From Couchioplanes azureus (lineage in GTDB: Bacteria; Actinomycetota; Actinomycetes; Mycobacteriales; Micromonosporaceae): a DNA stretch of 64,000 bases. Position numbers and translations under genes: made by a program. This document shows positions 42,578 to 54,900 of this stretch, in pieces (the stretch's first letter is position 1; every line of letters begins with the position of its first letter). The stretch lies in NCBI RefSeq assembly GCF_014648355.1, contig NZ_BMQY01000002.1, positions 310,001-374,000 of the forward strand, read 5' to 3'. The notes under the pieces were generated by a model. The model saw only the letters and a program-made list of their open reading frames with translations, searched no databases and was not told where the DNA came from.

Positions 42578-42621
42578 CCGGCGGCGCTCGACCGCTCGCG
42601 AGGGTGGTCTGGTGCCGCCGG
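42578..42621. terminator. Inverted repeat between convergent HAD and sigma factor genes
   Basis: CCGGCGGC (42578-42585) pairs with GCCGCCGG (42614-42621), an 8-bp stem with a 28-nt loop. It fills the 58-nt gap between convergent genes and is a modest terminator candidate. Confidence 0.35.
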
Positions 42622-42635
42622 AAGCGCCCGGTGGC

Positions 42636-43217
42636 TCAGCTCACGGCGGTGCGCGGCCCGCGGTCCCGGTCGTGCAGGGCCGAGACGAGGTCCGCGCGGG
42701 CGCGGGCGACCCGCGAGCGGATGGTGCCGACCGGACAGTCGCAGGCGTCGGCGGCCTCGGCGTAGGACAGTCCGGCGACCTGCGTCAGCAGGAACGCCTC
42801 GCGCCGCTCGGGGTCCAGCCGGTCGAGCAGGTCGGTGAGGGCGTGGTACTCGTCGAAGCGGTGCCGCCCGCGGGGACCGGCGGTGTCCGGGTCCTGCCGC
42901 CACTCGGCGATGGCGGCGAGCCGGGGGCGGCGCACGACCGTGCGTACGTGGTCGGCGGCGACGCGGCGTGCGATGGCGAACAGCCAGGTGCGGACCGAGG
43001 AGCGGCCGGAGAAGCCGGGCAGCGCCTTGATGGCGCGCAGGTAGGTCTCCTGGGTCAGGTCCGCCACGTCGGCGGGGGCGCTCAGCCGGGCGAGGAATCG
43101 TGCCACGTCCTGCTGGGTGGCGCGGATGAGGTGGCTCAGCGCGTCACGGTCGCCGTGCGCGCCGGCGTACGCGAGCGCGGCGAGATCCGTCGCGGGCGGG
43201 TCCGGGCGGCGGTTCAT
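42636..43217 (-). CDS. ECF-type RNA polymerase sigma factor
   Basis: The 193-residue protein has sigma region 2 (VADLTQETYLRAIKALPGFSGRSSVRTWLFAIARRVAADHVR) and sigma region 4 (LTDLLDRLDPERREAFLLTQVAGLSYAEAADACDCPVGTIRSRVARARADL). It lacks the C-terminal SnoaL extension of the SigJ type. It directs RNA polymerase to stress or envelope genes. No anti-sigma factor is adjacent; a DUF1232 membrane protein precedes it by 71 nt on the same strand. The ATG at 43217 lacks a clear Shine-Dalgarno. Whether it controls the neighbouring biosynthetic operon is unknown. Confidence 0.9.
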   Translation of the reverse strand: MNRRPDPPATDLAALAYAGAHGDRDALSHLIRATQQDVARFLARLSAPADVADLTQETYLRAIKALPGFSGRSSVRTWLFAIARRVAADHVRTVVRRPRLAAIAEWRQDPDTAGPRGRHRFDEYHALTDLLDRLDPERREAFLLTQVAGLSYAEAADACDCPVGTIRSRVARARADLVSALHDRDRGPRTAVS

Positions 43218-43288
43218 GTCTGCCGATGGTGGCGGGGCCCCCTCGATCCCCGGTCGACGCGTGGACGAGCGCGGGGCCGCCAGGCGCG

Positions 43289-43702
43289 TCAGGCGGCCGG
43301 TGTGGCGCCCGGCCGGGGCGGTCCCAGCAGCCGTTCGAGCAGCCGCGGCTCGCCCGGCCACGCGGCCAGCAGCACCTCGCGGGGCACCTGCCGGCCGGCG
43401 TAGCGCAGCGCCAGCGCGACCACGACGATGTCGTCGAGCGGCCCGATCACCGGGAGGAACTCCGGGATCAGGTCGATCGGACTCGCCAGCCACAGCCCCG
43501 CGATGACGATCGCCACCCGGGCCCGGCGCGGCACCCGCGGATCCTTGCGCAGCCGGCGCACGGTGGTGACGCAGTCCGGGATGAACGCGGCGAGGTCCCG
43601 CAGGACCCCGGGAGGGAGCCGGCGCGCCAGCACCACCAGCAGTGCCCAGCTCGCCACCACGCACGCCACGCCGATGCCGAGCCCGATCAGCCAGTTGCGC
43701 AT
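43289..43702 (-). CDS. DUF1232 (YkvA-type) membrane protein
   Basis: The 137-residue protein has an N-terminal membrane helix (WLIGLGIGVACVVASWALLVVLA) and the DUF1232 core (ARVAIVIAGLWLASPIDLIPEFLPVIGPLDDIVVVALALRY). That core is the highly conserved SPIDLIPEFLPVIGPLDD motif of the family. Function of the family is not established. It lies between the type II thioesterase and the sigma factor, all on one strand, so it may share a transcript with either. Confidence 0.88.
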   Translation of the reverse strand: MRNWLIGLGIGVACVVASWALLVVLARRLPPGVLRDLAAFIPDCVTTVRRLRKDPRVPRRARVAIVIAGLWLASPIDLIPEFLPVIGPLDDIVVVALALRYAGRQVPREVLLAAWPGEPRLLERLLGPPRPGATPAA

Positions 43703-43745
43703 GGTCCACCGTCCGCCGTGCCGAGTCCGCCCCGGTGATTGTCCG

Positions 43746-44507
43746 TCAAGCGGTGCGGCGGTTCTGCGGGACGGCGAGCTGGTCGCGGATCACCGTCAGG
43801 ACGGCCGGGGCGTGGTCGAGCAGGAAGAAGTGCCCGCCGGGGAAGACCCGGACGGCGAAGGGCTCCTGCGAGTGCCGCTCCCAGTCGCGGGCTTCCTCGA
43901 TCGTCGTGTGCGGATCGCGGTCGCCGGTCAGGACGGTGACCGGACACGGCGGCGGGCCGCCCGGCTTCCAGCGGTAGGTCTGGACGGCGCGGTAGTCGCT
44001 GCGCAGCGCGGGAAGGATCATCTCGAGGATGCCCGGCTCGTCGAGCAGCGCCGCGTCGGTGCCGCCGAGCCTGCGCAGCTCGGCGATGATGCCGGCGTCG
44101 TCGCGCGGCGGCGCGCTGTCGGGACGCAGCCGGTGCGGGGCGCGCCGTCCGGAAGCGAACAGATGCAGCGGCAGCCCCGGGTTGTCGCGCCGCAGCCGCC
44201 GGGCCACCTCGTACGCGACGATCGCCCCCATGCTGTGCCCGAAGAGCGCCAGGGGCCGGGGATCCCATCCCGCCATGGCGGAGTGCAGCCGGTCGGCCAG
44301 CACGGCGATGTCGTCGAGGCACGGTTCGCCGTGGCGGTCGTGGCGGCCGGGGTACTGCACGGCGTACACGTCGATGCCGGGGGCGAGGGCGCGGGACATG
44401 GGCGCGAAGAAGCTCGCCGCGCCGCCGGCGTGCGGGAAACAGACGAGCCGGGGTGCCGCGGGCTCCGCGGGCCGGAACCGCCGGAACCAGATGCTGTCGT
44501 CCGTCAT
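43746..44507 (-). CDS. Type II thioesterase (external editing TE for PKS/NRPS)
   Basis: The 253-residue alpha/beta hydrolase has the TEII pattern: LVCFPHAGGAASFFAPM at the start, YPGRHDR, the nucleophile in FGHSMGAIVAYEVARRL, and the catalytic His in FPGGHFFL near the end. These enzymes remove stalled or wrong acyl groups from carrier proteins of PKS and NRPS lines. The natural partner here is the megasynthase 1.8 kb away on the other strand. The gene begins 6 nt after the guanine deaminase stop, so it appears to be the last gene of the purine operon. Confidence 0.9.
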   Translation of the reverse strand: MTDDSIWFRRFRPAEPAAPRLVCFPHAGGAASFFAPMSRALAPGIDVYAVQYPGRHDRHGEPCLDDIAVLADRLHSAMAGWDPRPLALFGHSMGAIVAYEVARRLRRDNPGLPLHLFASGRRAPHRLRPDSAPPRDDAGIIAELRRLGGTDAALLDEPGILEMILPALRSDYRAVQTYRWKPGGPPPCPVTVLTGDRDPHTTIEEARDWERHSQEPFAVRVFPGGHFFLLDHAPAVLTVIRDQLAVPQNRRTA

Positions 44508-44513
44508 GTCGTC

Positions 44514-45833
44514 CTAACTCGCCGAGGCGGCGCGCTCCACCCGGGCGGTCCCCGCCGCCACCGGCTCGCCGTCGATCCAGACCCGCGCCACATCGTACGG
44601 TGTGCCCAGTGCGAACACCTTGGCGAGCGCGTCCTCCGGTCCGGTCGCGTGCCGCATGCCGATGTCGAGCGGCGTACCCGGCGCCGGGCGCACCCAGACC
44701 GCGTCGAAGCGCCGCCCGACGCCGAGGTCGCCGATCTCCTCGCGCAGCCCGAGCGCCTCCGCGCCGGCCGCGGTGGCCAGGTGCAGCAGGTGCGCCGCGG
44801 TCAGCGCGACGCCGTCCGGGCCGCTCAGCCGTTGCAGCAGGTACGCCTGCAGACCCTCCTTGAACAGCGAGAAGCCGGTGCCCGCCCCGACGTCGGAGCC
44901 CAGCGCGACCGGCACCCCGTGGGCGAGATGGCGGTGCAGCGGGAAGAGGCCGCTGCCCAGCGCCGCGTTGCTGGTCGGGCAGTGCGCCACGCTCGTCCGC
45001 GCCTCGGCCAGCCGCTTCAGCTCGGCGTCCGTCGGGTGCACGTTGTGCGCGAGCACGCTGCGCCGGCCGACCAGCCCGTGCCGGTCGTAGCTGTCGAGGT
45101 AGCTGCCGCCGTCGAACAGCCGGCCGACGGTGGCCACCTCGTCGAGGTTCTCGTTGATGTGCGAGGTGAACCAGCTGTCCGGCAGGTCGCGGTGCAGCTG
45201 CCCGCACGAGGCGAGCAGGTCGTCGCTGCAGGACAGCGCGAACCGCGGGGTCACCGCGTAACGGCTGTGCCCGGTGCCGTGCCAGCGTTGCGCCAGGGCG
45301 CGGCCCTCGTCGTACCCGCGCCGGGCGGTCGTGTGCAGGTCCGCGCGCAGCATCCGGTCGCTGACCACGAGACCGCTGGTGACGCGCAGGCGGCTCGCGG
45401 CGGCCGCCTCGAAGAGGGCGTCCACCGCCGGGGCGAAGTGCGAACCGAAGACCAGGGCCGTGGTGGTGCCCGCACCGATCAGCGCGGTGACGAACTCGGC
45501 GGCGACGGCGCGGGCGTACTCCACCTCGGCGAGCCGTGCCTCCTCGGGCAGGGCGCACTGCTCCAGCCATTCCAGCAGCGGCATGCCCAGCGCGCCGATG
45601 ACCCGTACCTGGGGGAAGTGGACGTGGGTGTCGACCAGGCCGGGCAGCAGGACACCGCCGGTCAGCTCCACCACCTCGGCCTCGGGGTGCCGCGACCGCA
45701 GCCGGGCGAAGCCGTCCCGGTCGACGATGACGCCGTCCTCGACGAGCAGGCCGGCGTCGGCGTCGGCGCGCAGCGCGCCACCGCGGAACGGGTCCTGCGG
45801 GGTGTCGATGGTCTGGGCACGGTAGAGGGTCAT
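44514..45833 (-). CDS. guaD: Guanine deaminase
   Basis: The 439-residue amidohydrolase has the metal-binding HVHFPQ, later histidine-bearing motifs SHINEN and LAHNVHPTD, and the catalytic Asp in ALGSDVGAG. FPQVRVIGALGMPLLEWL is characteristic of guanine deaminase, which converts guanine to xanthine with zinc. It lies directly downstream of xanthine dehydrogenase genes with an ATGA overlap to xdhC, so guanine to xanthine to urate is encoded as one unit. Confidence 0.92.
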   Translation of the reverse strand: MTLYRAQTIDTPQDPFRGGALRADADAGLLVEDGVIVDRDGFARLRSRHPEAEVVELTGGVLLPGLVDTHVHFPQVRVIGALGMPLLEWLEQCALPEEARLAEVEYARAVAAEFVTALIGAGTTTALVFGSHFAPAVDALFEAAAASRLRVTSGLVVSDRMLRADLHTTARRGYDEGRALAQRWHGTGHSRYAVTPRFALSCSDDLLASCGQLHRDLPDSWFTSHINENLDEVATVGRLFDGGSYLDSYDRHGLVGRRSVLAHNVHPTDAELKRLAEARTSVAHCPTSNAALGSGLFPLHRHLAHGVPVALGSDVGAGTGFSLFKEGLQAYLLQRLSGPDGVALTAAHLLHLATAAGAEALGLREEIGDLGVGRRFDAVWVRPAPGTPLDIGMRHATGPEDALAKVFALGTPYDVARVWIDGEPVAAGTARVERAASAS

Positions 45834-46670
45834 GTGTCGGCGTCCAGGGTCAGGGGAACGGCGGCGGCTGCCTCCCGTTCCATCGTGCGCAGCAGGTCGG
45901 CCGCCACGCTGACGGCGATCGTGGCGGGTTCCTTGCCCCGGATGTCCGGGAGCCCGATGGGGGTGGTGATGCGGGCGATCGCCGCGGCATCGTGGCCCTG
46001 CTCGGCCAGCCGGGCGCGGAACCGGGCCCATTTGCCCGCGGAGCCGATCAGGCCGACGGAACCGAACGCGCCGCCGCGCAGCACCGCGTCGCAGAGCGCG
46101 AAGTCCTCCGCGTGGTCGTGCGTCATGATCAGTACGTGGGTGCCCGGCGGCAGCTCCCCGAGCACGATCTCCGGCAGCACCGCCACCCGGTGCACGTGCA
46201 CGCCGGCCACCGCGTCGGCGAGCACCGCCAGCCGGGCCTCGGTGAGCTGATCCGCGCGGGTGTCCACGAGGTGCAGCTCGATGTCGTGCCGGGCCAGGAT
46301 GCGCGCGAGCTCGAGGCCCACGTGGCCGACGCCGAAGACGGCCACGGCGGGGACCACCGGCAGCGGTTCCAGCAGGACCGTGACCTCTCCGCCGCAGCAC
46401 TGCACGCCGTGCTGGTACGGCGCCTTGTCCGACAGCGCCAGCGTGAACGTCTGCGGCACCGCGCCCGCCGTGCCCAGCAGCGCGCGGGCCCGGTCGATCG
46501 CGACGGCCTCCACGTTGCCGCCGCCGATGGATCCCCAGGTCCGCGTCGCGCCCACGACGAGCTTCGCGCCGGCGGCCCGGGGCGCGTGCCCGCGGACCGC
46601 GACCAGCGTGACCAGGACGCCCGGCTCCCGGACGGTCCGCAGGTGGGTGACCGCGCCGAGCCAGCCGCGG

Positions 46671-46678
<8 letters not shown>
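45830..46678 (-). CDS. xdhC: XdhC, molybdenum-cofactor sulfuration/insertion factor for xanthine dehydrogenase
   Basis: The 282-residue protein has the XdhC/CoxI N-terminal domain (GSIGGGNVEAVAIDRAR) and QHGVQCCGGEVTVLLEPL with the conserved Cys pair. The C-terminal Rossmann domain is VAVFGVGHVGLELARILARHD, then IMTHDHAEDFALCDAVL and IGLPDIRGKEPATIAVSVAADLL. It binds Moco, promotes its sulfuration and inserts it into XdhB. It overlaps xdhB by 8 nt and guaD by ATGA. Confidence 0.92.
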
Positions 46679-49105
<2,427 letters not shown>

Positions 49106-49109
<4 letters not shown>

Positions 49110-50554
49110 CCGGCCACCTCCTGCGGGCTCGGGTTCTCGGCGTACAGCTTGAGCAGGGCCTGGCCGAGCATCGCGGCGCGATATCCGGCGCTGGCCCGGT
49201 GGTCGTCCAGGGGCGTGCCCTCGCCGCGCAGCACCCGGGCGGCCGCCTCGGCGGTCTCCGCGGACCAGGGCCGCCCCTCGAGGGCCGCCTCGGTGGCCCG
49301 GGCCCGCAGCGGGGTGGCCGCCACGCCGCCGAGACCGATGCGCGCCCGCACGACCGTCCCGCCGGTGACCTCCAGCGCGAACCCGAGGGCGACGCTGGAG
49401 ATGTCGTCGAAGCGCCGCTTCGCGATCTTGTGGAAGGCCGTGAGGCCGGCGAGCGGCAGCGGGATCCGCACCGAGCGGATGAGCTCGTCCGCGCGCCGGA
49501 CGCTGCGCCGGTAAGCGGTGTAGTAGTCGGCCAGCGGCACCGCGCGCTCGCCGTCGGCGCCGGCCAGGACCACGTCGGCGTCGAGCGCCAGCAGCACCGG
49601 CGGGAGGTCGCCGATCGGGGACCCGGTGCCGAGGTTGCCCCCGACGGTCGCGCTGTTGCGGATCAGCCGGGAGGCGAACTGGGGGAAGAGCTGAGCGAGC
49701 AGCGGCACCCGCCCGTCGAGCCGGCGCTCGATCTCGGTGAGGGTGAGCGCGGCGCCGATCTCGACGTGGTCACCGTCCATCGTCAGCTCCCGCAGCTCGG
49801 GGAGCCGGTCGACGGCGACGACGCATCCGGCCCGCGCCCCGCGCAGGTTCACCTCGACGCCCCAGTCGGTCGAGCCCGCGACGACGGTCGCGCCGGGCCG
49901 CTCCCGCAGCAGCCGCAGCGCCTCGGACAGCGCGGCCGGGCGGACGAACTCACCGTCGTCGCGGCGTACCCGGGTGGCCCGCGCGGGTGCCGCCGGTTCC
50001 TGCCGGCGCCCGGCGAGCGGATCCTCCGGCGCCGGCGGCCCGAGCGCGTACGCGGCGTCGCGGATCGGCCGGTATCCGGTGCAGCGGCACAGGTTGCCGC
50101 TCAGCGCGTGCAGGTCGAACCCGTTCGGGCCGTGGTCGTCGCCGGCCGGGGTCCCCTCCGGCGCCGCCGCGCGGCCGGGCCGGTAGAACTCGGCGGCCAT
50201 GCTGCAGACGAAGCCGGGCGTGCAGTACCCGCACTGGGAGCCGCCGCGGACCGCCATCTCGTGCTGGACCGGGTGCAGGCGCTCCGGGCCGCCCAGGCCC
50301 TCGGCCGTGACGACCTCCTGGCCGTCCAGCCCCAGCGCGGGCAGCAGGCAGGCGTTGACCGCCACCCACTCGGTGGGGCTGTCGACGCCGGGCCGCGCGA
50401 CCAGCACGGCACAGGCGCCGCACTCGCCCTCGCCGCAGCCCTCCTTGCAGCCGGTGAGCCCCTGCTCCCGCAGCCACTCCAGCGCACTGGTGTGCGGCGC
50501 GACGTCCCCCAGCGCGAGGTCGCGCCCGTTCACCCGGATCCCGGCGGCGCCCAT
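49106..50554 (-). CDS. xdhA: Xanthine dehydrogenase small subunit ([2Fe-2S] and FAD)
   Basis: The 482-residue protein fuses the two electron-transfer modules. The N-terminal plant-type [2Fe-2S] domain has GCGEGECGAC near residues 39-48. The helical [2Fe-2S] domain has QCGYCTPGFV and CRCTGYRP. A CO-dehydrogenase-type FAD domain begins near residue 200 (FVRPAALSEALRLL, then VVAGSTDWGVEV, SATVGGNLGTGSPIGDLPPVLLALDADV). Electrons pass from the Mo site through the clusters to FAD and NAD+. It is first in the operon; GGGAG lies before the ATG. No purine regulator gene is adjacent. Confidence 0.94.
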
Positions 50555-50828
50555 GATCAGCTCCCGTCAGCCGTCTTCACGTACATGTTTCCCCGGGCCC
50601 GTGCTTCTCCGGGCCGGAACATGGTTGACGGTTGACGCCGGGGCGGCTGGTTATCCATGTGAACAACCGCCCGAGCCGGTCCCGACTGTACAAGCCGCGG
50701 CCCGCCGTGGGTAGACGGCCCGCACCATCAGCGCATCCGCGTCGGACGACCCCCGTGACACCCGGCAGCGGGCGATGGGCGACACTGCGTCGCACGCAAG
50801 AGACGACAGTCGATGGAGGGGAACGTAC
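50555..50828. promoter_or_regulatory. Divergent promoter region between xdhA and a secreted-protein gene
   Basis: This 274-nt gap holds regulatory-looking sequence. There is a tandem TTGACGGTTGACG at 50624-50636 and an imperfect hairpin GGGCGG...CCGCCC at 50641-50672. CATGTTTCC near 50584 and GGAACATG near 50616 form an imperfect inverted repeat on the xdhA side. No gene is seen. Exact transcription starts cannot be assigned. Confidence 0.4.
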
Positions 50829-51893
50829 ATGCGCTTGTCGTTGCGGGGGGCTGCCGCCTTGGTGCTGGCGGCCGTGGCGGGTGTCGCCGGGGCGGCGCCC
50901 GCCCACGCCGCCGACCGGCCGGTGGTCTGGTCGCACGCCTCGGGCGAGCCGGTCGCCGTGACCGGCGACGCGGAGGTCCGGTTCGAGGCGTGGAGCGGCG
51001 CCCAGCTGGTCGTGGACTGCTCGTACGCGGGCAAGGCGCCGTGGGGCGAGCTGGTCGCCCCGTCGGGCCGGACCAGCCGGGTGGCGTGCGTGGACGGCGC
51101 GGAGGGCCGCCGGCACCGGTCGCTGGAGCTGTTGATGCTGTCCGAGGGCGGCGGGTACCGGATGACCTTCTCGTCGCCGGTGCACGCCACCTTCTGGATC
51201 TCCGCGCTGGACAACCGGGCCATCGTGCCGGCCGCGGGCGGCCTCGTGACGGAGCTGTCGCCCGGTGACGCGCCGCGCAACGCCGTCGTGGCCTTCCGGG
51301 CGCGCGCCGGTGAGCGGGTGTGGCTGGAGTGCCAGAGCAGGGAGTGGGGCCTCAAGACCACCCTGTTCGGCCCGGACCACAAGGAGTTCCCCCGGACGGC
51401 CGGCGCGTACTGCGCGCAGCACGACCCGCGGTGGGGCGACCCGGACGGCCCCTTCTTCCCGGTCGTCGACGACGCTCTGCCGGTCGGCGGAGAGTACCGG
51501 CTGGTCCTGGACTACGGCGAGTTCCGGCCGGCCTACCCGGCGAGGGTGAAGTTCTACCGGGTTCCGGCGGACCGGACCGGCACGCTGGCGGCGGACGGCA
51601 GCCCGCTCGCCCTCGACCTCGCCCCCGGGCAGAACGCCACGGTGACCTTCACCCTGGCGCAGGAGGGCTGGCCGGTCCTCCACTGTGCGCAGTCCACGTC
51701 GGAGTACGTGTCGGTCACCCTCCGCGCGGCGGACGGCAGCATCGGCATGGGCGAGACGTGCGACGGTGCCGAGCGGCGGCTGTACGACCCGTCCCGCTGG
51801 TGGGGGCAGGAGAAGCTGCCGGCGGGCACGTACACCCTGGACATCGATCCGTCCGACCGGGCCGCCGCCGCTCTGCAGCTGCGCCTCGGCTGA
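50829..51893 (+). CDS. Secreted beta-rich protein of unknown function
   Basis: The 354-residue protein has a clear signal peptide (MRLSLRGAAALVLAAVAGVAGAAPAHA, cleavage about residue 27). The mature part contains three successive beta-sandwich-like segments of about 105 residues. Each ends in a TYTLDIDP/YRLVLDYG/YRMTFSS-type strand and carries cysteines in similar places (VDCS, LECQS, LHCAQS), suggesting an internal repeat. No enzymatic motif is visible. It could be a cell-surface or matrix protein. GGAGGGG precedes the ATG. It converges on the SMC operon. Confidence 0.75.
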   Translation: MRLSLRGAAALVLAAVAGVAGAAPAHAADRPVVWSHASGEPVAVTGDAEVRFEAWSGAQLVVDCSYAGKAPWGELVAPSGRTSRVACVDGAEGRRHRSLELLMLSEGGGYRMTFSSPVHATFWISALDNRAIVPAAGGLVTELSPGDAPRNAVVAFRARAGERVWLECQSREWGLKTTLFGPDHKEFPRTAGAYCAQHDPRWGDPDGPFFPVVDDALPVGGEYRLVLDYGEFRPAYPARVKFYRVPADRTGTLAADGSPLALDLAPGQNATVTFTLAQEGWPVLHCAQSTSEYVSVTLRAADGSIGMGETCDGAERRLYDPSRWWGQEKLPAGTYTLDIDPSDRAAAALQLRLG

Positions 51894-51900
51894 CCCCGCG

Positions 51901-51934
51901 CCGCCCCCGCGAGCCGTCAGGTCGGCGGGGGCGG
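51901..51934. terminator. Bidirectional hairpin shared by the secreted-protein gene and the SMC operon
   Basis: CCGCCCCCGC (51901-51910) pairs exactly with GCGGGGGCGG (51925-51934), a 10-bp stem with a 14-nt loop. It lies just after the secreted-protein stop and overlaps the last codons of the SMC gene, where it encodes the Pro-rich end RPPPPT. Confidence 0.6.
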
Positions 51935-54900
51935 CCGGTAGGACGTCATCCACTCGGCGAGCAGCGCGATGCGGGCGGACTCCGCCTCGCTGCCGACGAC
52001 GACGGGCGCCTGGTTGTACGGGAACGCGTCCGAGGTGCGCCGCAGTTTGATGTAGAGGCTCGACGCACCGATCGCGTAGCGTTCCATGTCGTCCTGCAGC
52101 GCGCCGACGACGCTGATCGCACGGTCCCGTCCGATGTTCTCGAACAGGGCGACGGCGTCCCGGCGGTGCGCGGCGCCGAGGTTGCGGCCCAGCTCGTCGA
52201 GGACGAGCAGCAGCGGCCGGTCGTGCGACCCGGCGAGCGCCGCGGCGCAGACCAGCTTCACCGCCTTGTCGTCCATCTGCGCGGTGTTGCCCCGCAGCCG
52301 GTACGACGACAGCGGCTTCCCCTCGCCCCGCCGCCAGCGCGGCGTGATCGTCCACTGCCACGGCTTCTGCGGGTCGGCCGGCGGTTCGGGTTCCGGGAAG
52401 TCGAGGCCGGCGCCGTACCCGCCGTACGCCTGGTCGAGCTGGTCGAACTCGGCCGCGACCCGCCGCAGCTTGGCCTTGATCGCCGTGGCGAGCGTCGCCC
52501 GCAGGGCGGCCGACGCGAGCTGCGCCTCGTGCAGGTGCGTCTCGGCGCTGTGCAGCGTCTGGGTGCGGACGGCGCGTTCGGTGTGGATCTGGTCGAGGGT
52601 CTGCTCGTCGATCTCGGCCAGCTCGTCGAGGTACGCGCCGACGATCCGCAGGACCTGCGGGACGAGCCGCAGGTGGGCGCCGGACCGGCGGTCGCGGCGT
52701 CGCTCGTCGACGACCTGCAGCTCCTCCGGTATCTGCTCGGCGGGCGTGTCCGCGGGGAAGCACGCCTCCCGGGCCCGATCGGCCTGGTACGCGCACAGGT
52801 CGTCCCACTCCGCCGTGCTGCGCTTCTGTTCCCGCTCGCCGAGGGTCAGCAGATGCCGCTCCGCCGAGGCGACGGTCCCCTGCCACGCGTCGTGCCGGCC
52901 GGGCAGGTCGAGCGTGGCCCGCTCCCCCGCCGTCAGCAGCCACGAGGCGTGCTCGTGCTCCCGCTCGCGGCGCAGCGCGTCCCGCTGGGCCCGGGCCGCG
53001 GTGATCCGCTGGTCGCGGGCGTTGCGCTCGCCGAGCGCCGCCTCGTAGCCGGCCCTGGACGCGGCGAGCCGGGCGGCGAGCGACTCCAGCGCCTCGCCGA
53101 TCCTGGCGTTGCGGGCGCGCAGCTCCGCGACCTGGCCGTCGAGCGCGCCGGCCTCGATCGCGGCCCGGGCGGCCCGCACGTGCTCGCCCGAGCGGTCCCG
53201 GTCGCCCCGTGCCCGGCGGATGCCGTCGTCGGCGGCCTCGTCGGCGAGGGCGGCCCGGTGCAGCGCCTCCCGGGCGGCGTGGATGCGGCCGGCCCGGCCG
53301 GTGATCGCCTCGCCGAAGCCGGCCGTGCCGTGCACCCCCGCCGCGGTGTCGAGGTCGGCCGCGGCGTCGCCGGCGCGGTCGCGGAGCACGCCGAGGAACC
53401 GGTGGACCGTCAGCGCCGGGTCGGCCGCGGCGGGCAGGCCGGCCCCGGCGGGCAGGCCCGGCGGGTCCGCCTCGACCACCAGCGACCCCGGGACGTCGGC
53501 GAGGACCTTGACCGCCGGCGCGGCGTCGGCGACCACGACGGCATGCCGGTACGGCAGCAGCCGCGCCTCCCAGACCGGGCGTTGCTCCTCGGTGAGGCTG
53601 ATCGCGTCGACGAGCGGGACACCGGTGATCCCGGCGGCGCGCAGCGCCCGCACCTGCGGGTCCGCGACGTCCTCGCCCCGTTCCGCGGCCGCGAGGGCCG
53701 CGCGGGCCCGGGTCACGGCCTGCTGGGTGACGCCCTTGTGCCGCTCGGCGTCGCGGATGGCGGCGGTGGCGTCACGCAGCTCCGTCTCGGCCTCGGCGAG
53801 CGTCCGGCCGTCGGCGGCGTCCGCGGCCGCCCGCAGCGTACGGATCCGGGCGGTGAGCTGTTCGAGCTGGCCGATGTGGTGGCTCTGCTGGGTGCGCAGG
53901 TCCTGGGCGGCGGCCAGGGCCTCCTCGTGCTCGGCGACCCGCCGGCGGTAGCTCGCCTCGAAGGTCGCGTCGTCCGCCAGCCGGGCCAGGTCGCCGGCCG
54001 CGGTCTCGATCTGCTCGTCGAGCTCGTCGCGGCGGGCCGCCAGCCGGTCCAGCTCCGCCGCCAGGTCCGCGTCCCGCGCGACACCGTCGACCAGGTGGCG
54101 GGCGCACCGCGACGTCCAGCTGTCGCGCGCCTCGGCCAGCAGCGTCCGGGCCTGCTCGCGGGAGCGGACGGCGTCCTCGACGACGGCCATCCGGTCGCTC
54201 CACTGCGCGTACTCCTGCCGGGCCTGCTGCGCGTCGACGGCGTGCTGGTGTTCCTGCTGTCGGGCCTGTTGCTCGTCGTCGATCTCGCGGTTCAGGCCGG
54301 TCAGCGCCCCGACCGCGGCGAAGATGCGTTCCGGGCTGAGCTCGTTCAGCGGCTGGGCCAGCAGGTTCGCCGTGAGGCTGGCCCGCACCGAGGTGGACAG
54401 GAACGACACGCACCGGACCGTGCCGCCGTACAGGGTCCGGGCGAGCCGGTTGGCCCGGATGTCGGTACGCCCGTTGCTGCGGGGCAGCTCGTCCCAGAGC
54501 CGGTCGGCGCCGCCGGCACGCTCGTTCTCGGTGTCGCCGTACGCGACGTGCAGGTGGGGCGCCCACCGCAGTTCCAGGTGCGGGGCCTGCCGGTTGATCC
54601 GCAGCCACACCGTCAGCGTGTCCGCCTCCAGCTCGGCGACGCAGTGGGCGCCCGGCGGGACGAAGACGCCGACGATGTAGCCGCGGTCGGCGTTGGCGTG
54701 CAGCGACTCCTGCCCGGCCAGCTCGGCGGTGAACAGCAGCTCGGCCGCGGCCTGGGCACCGGACTGCAGGCGCCACTGGTCGTCGGCGTGCAGCAGGCTG
54801 AGCCCGGCGATGAACGACGACTTGCCGGCGCCGTTGGAGTCCGACGGGCCCTGTCCGGCGACGGTGATCAGGCCCCGGGAGGTGATCGGCACCGGATGGG

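Noticed and set aside
43428..46250. A 940-residue plus-strand frame over the thioesterase, guanine deaminase and xdhC
   Set aside because: Its translation has no family features; the minus strand carries three recognised, tightly coupled genes.
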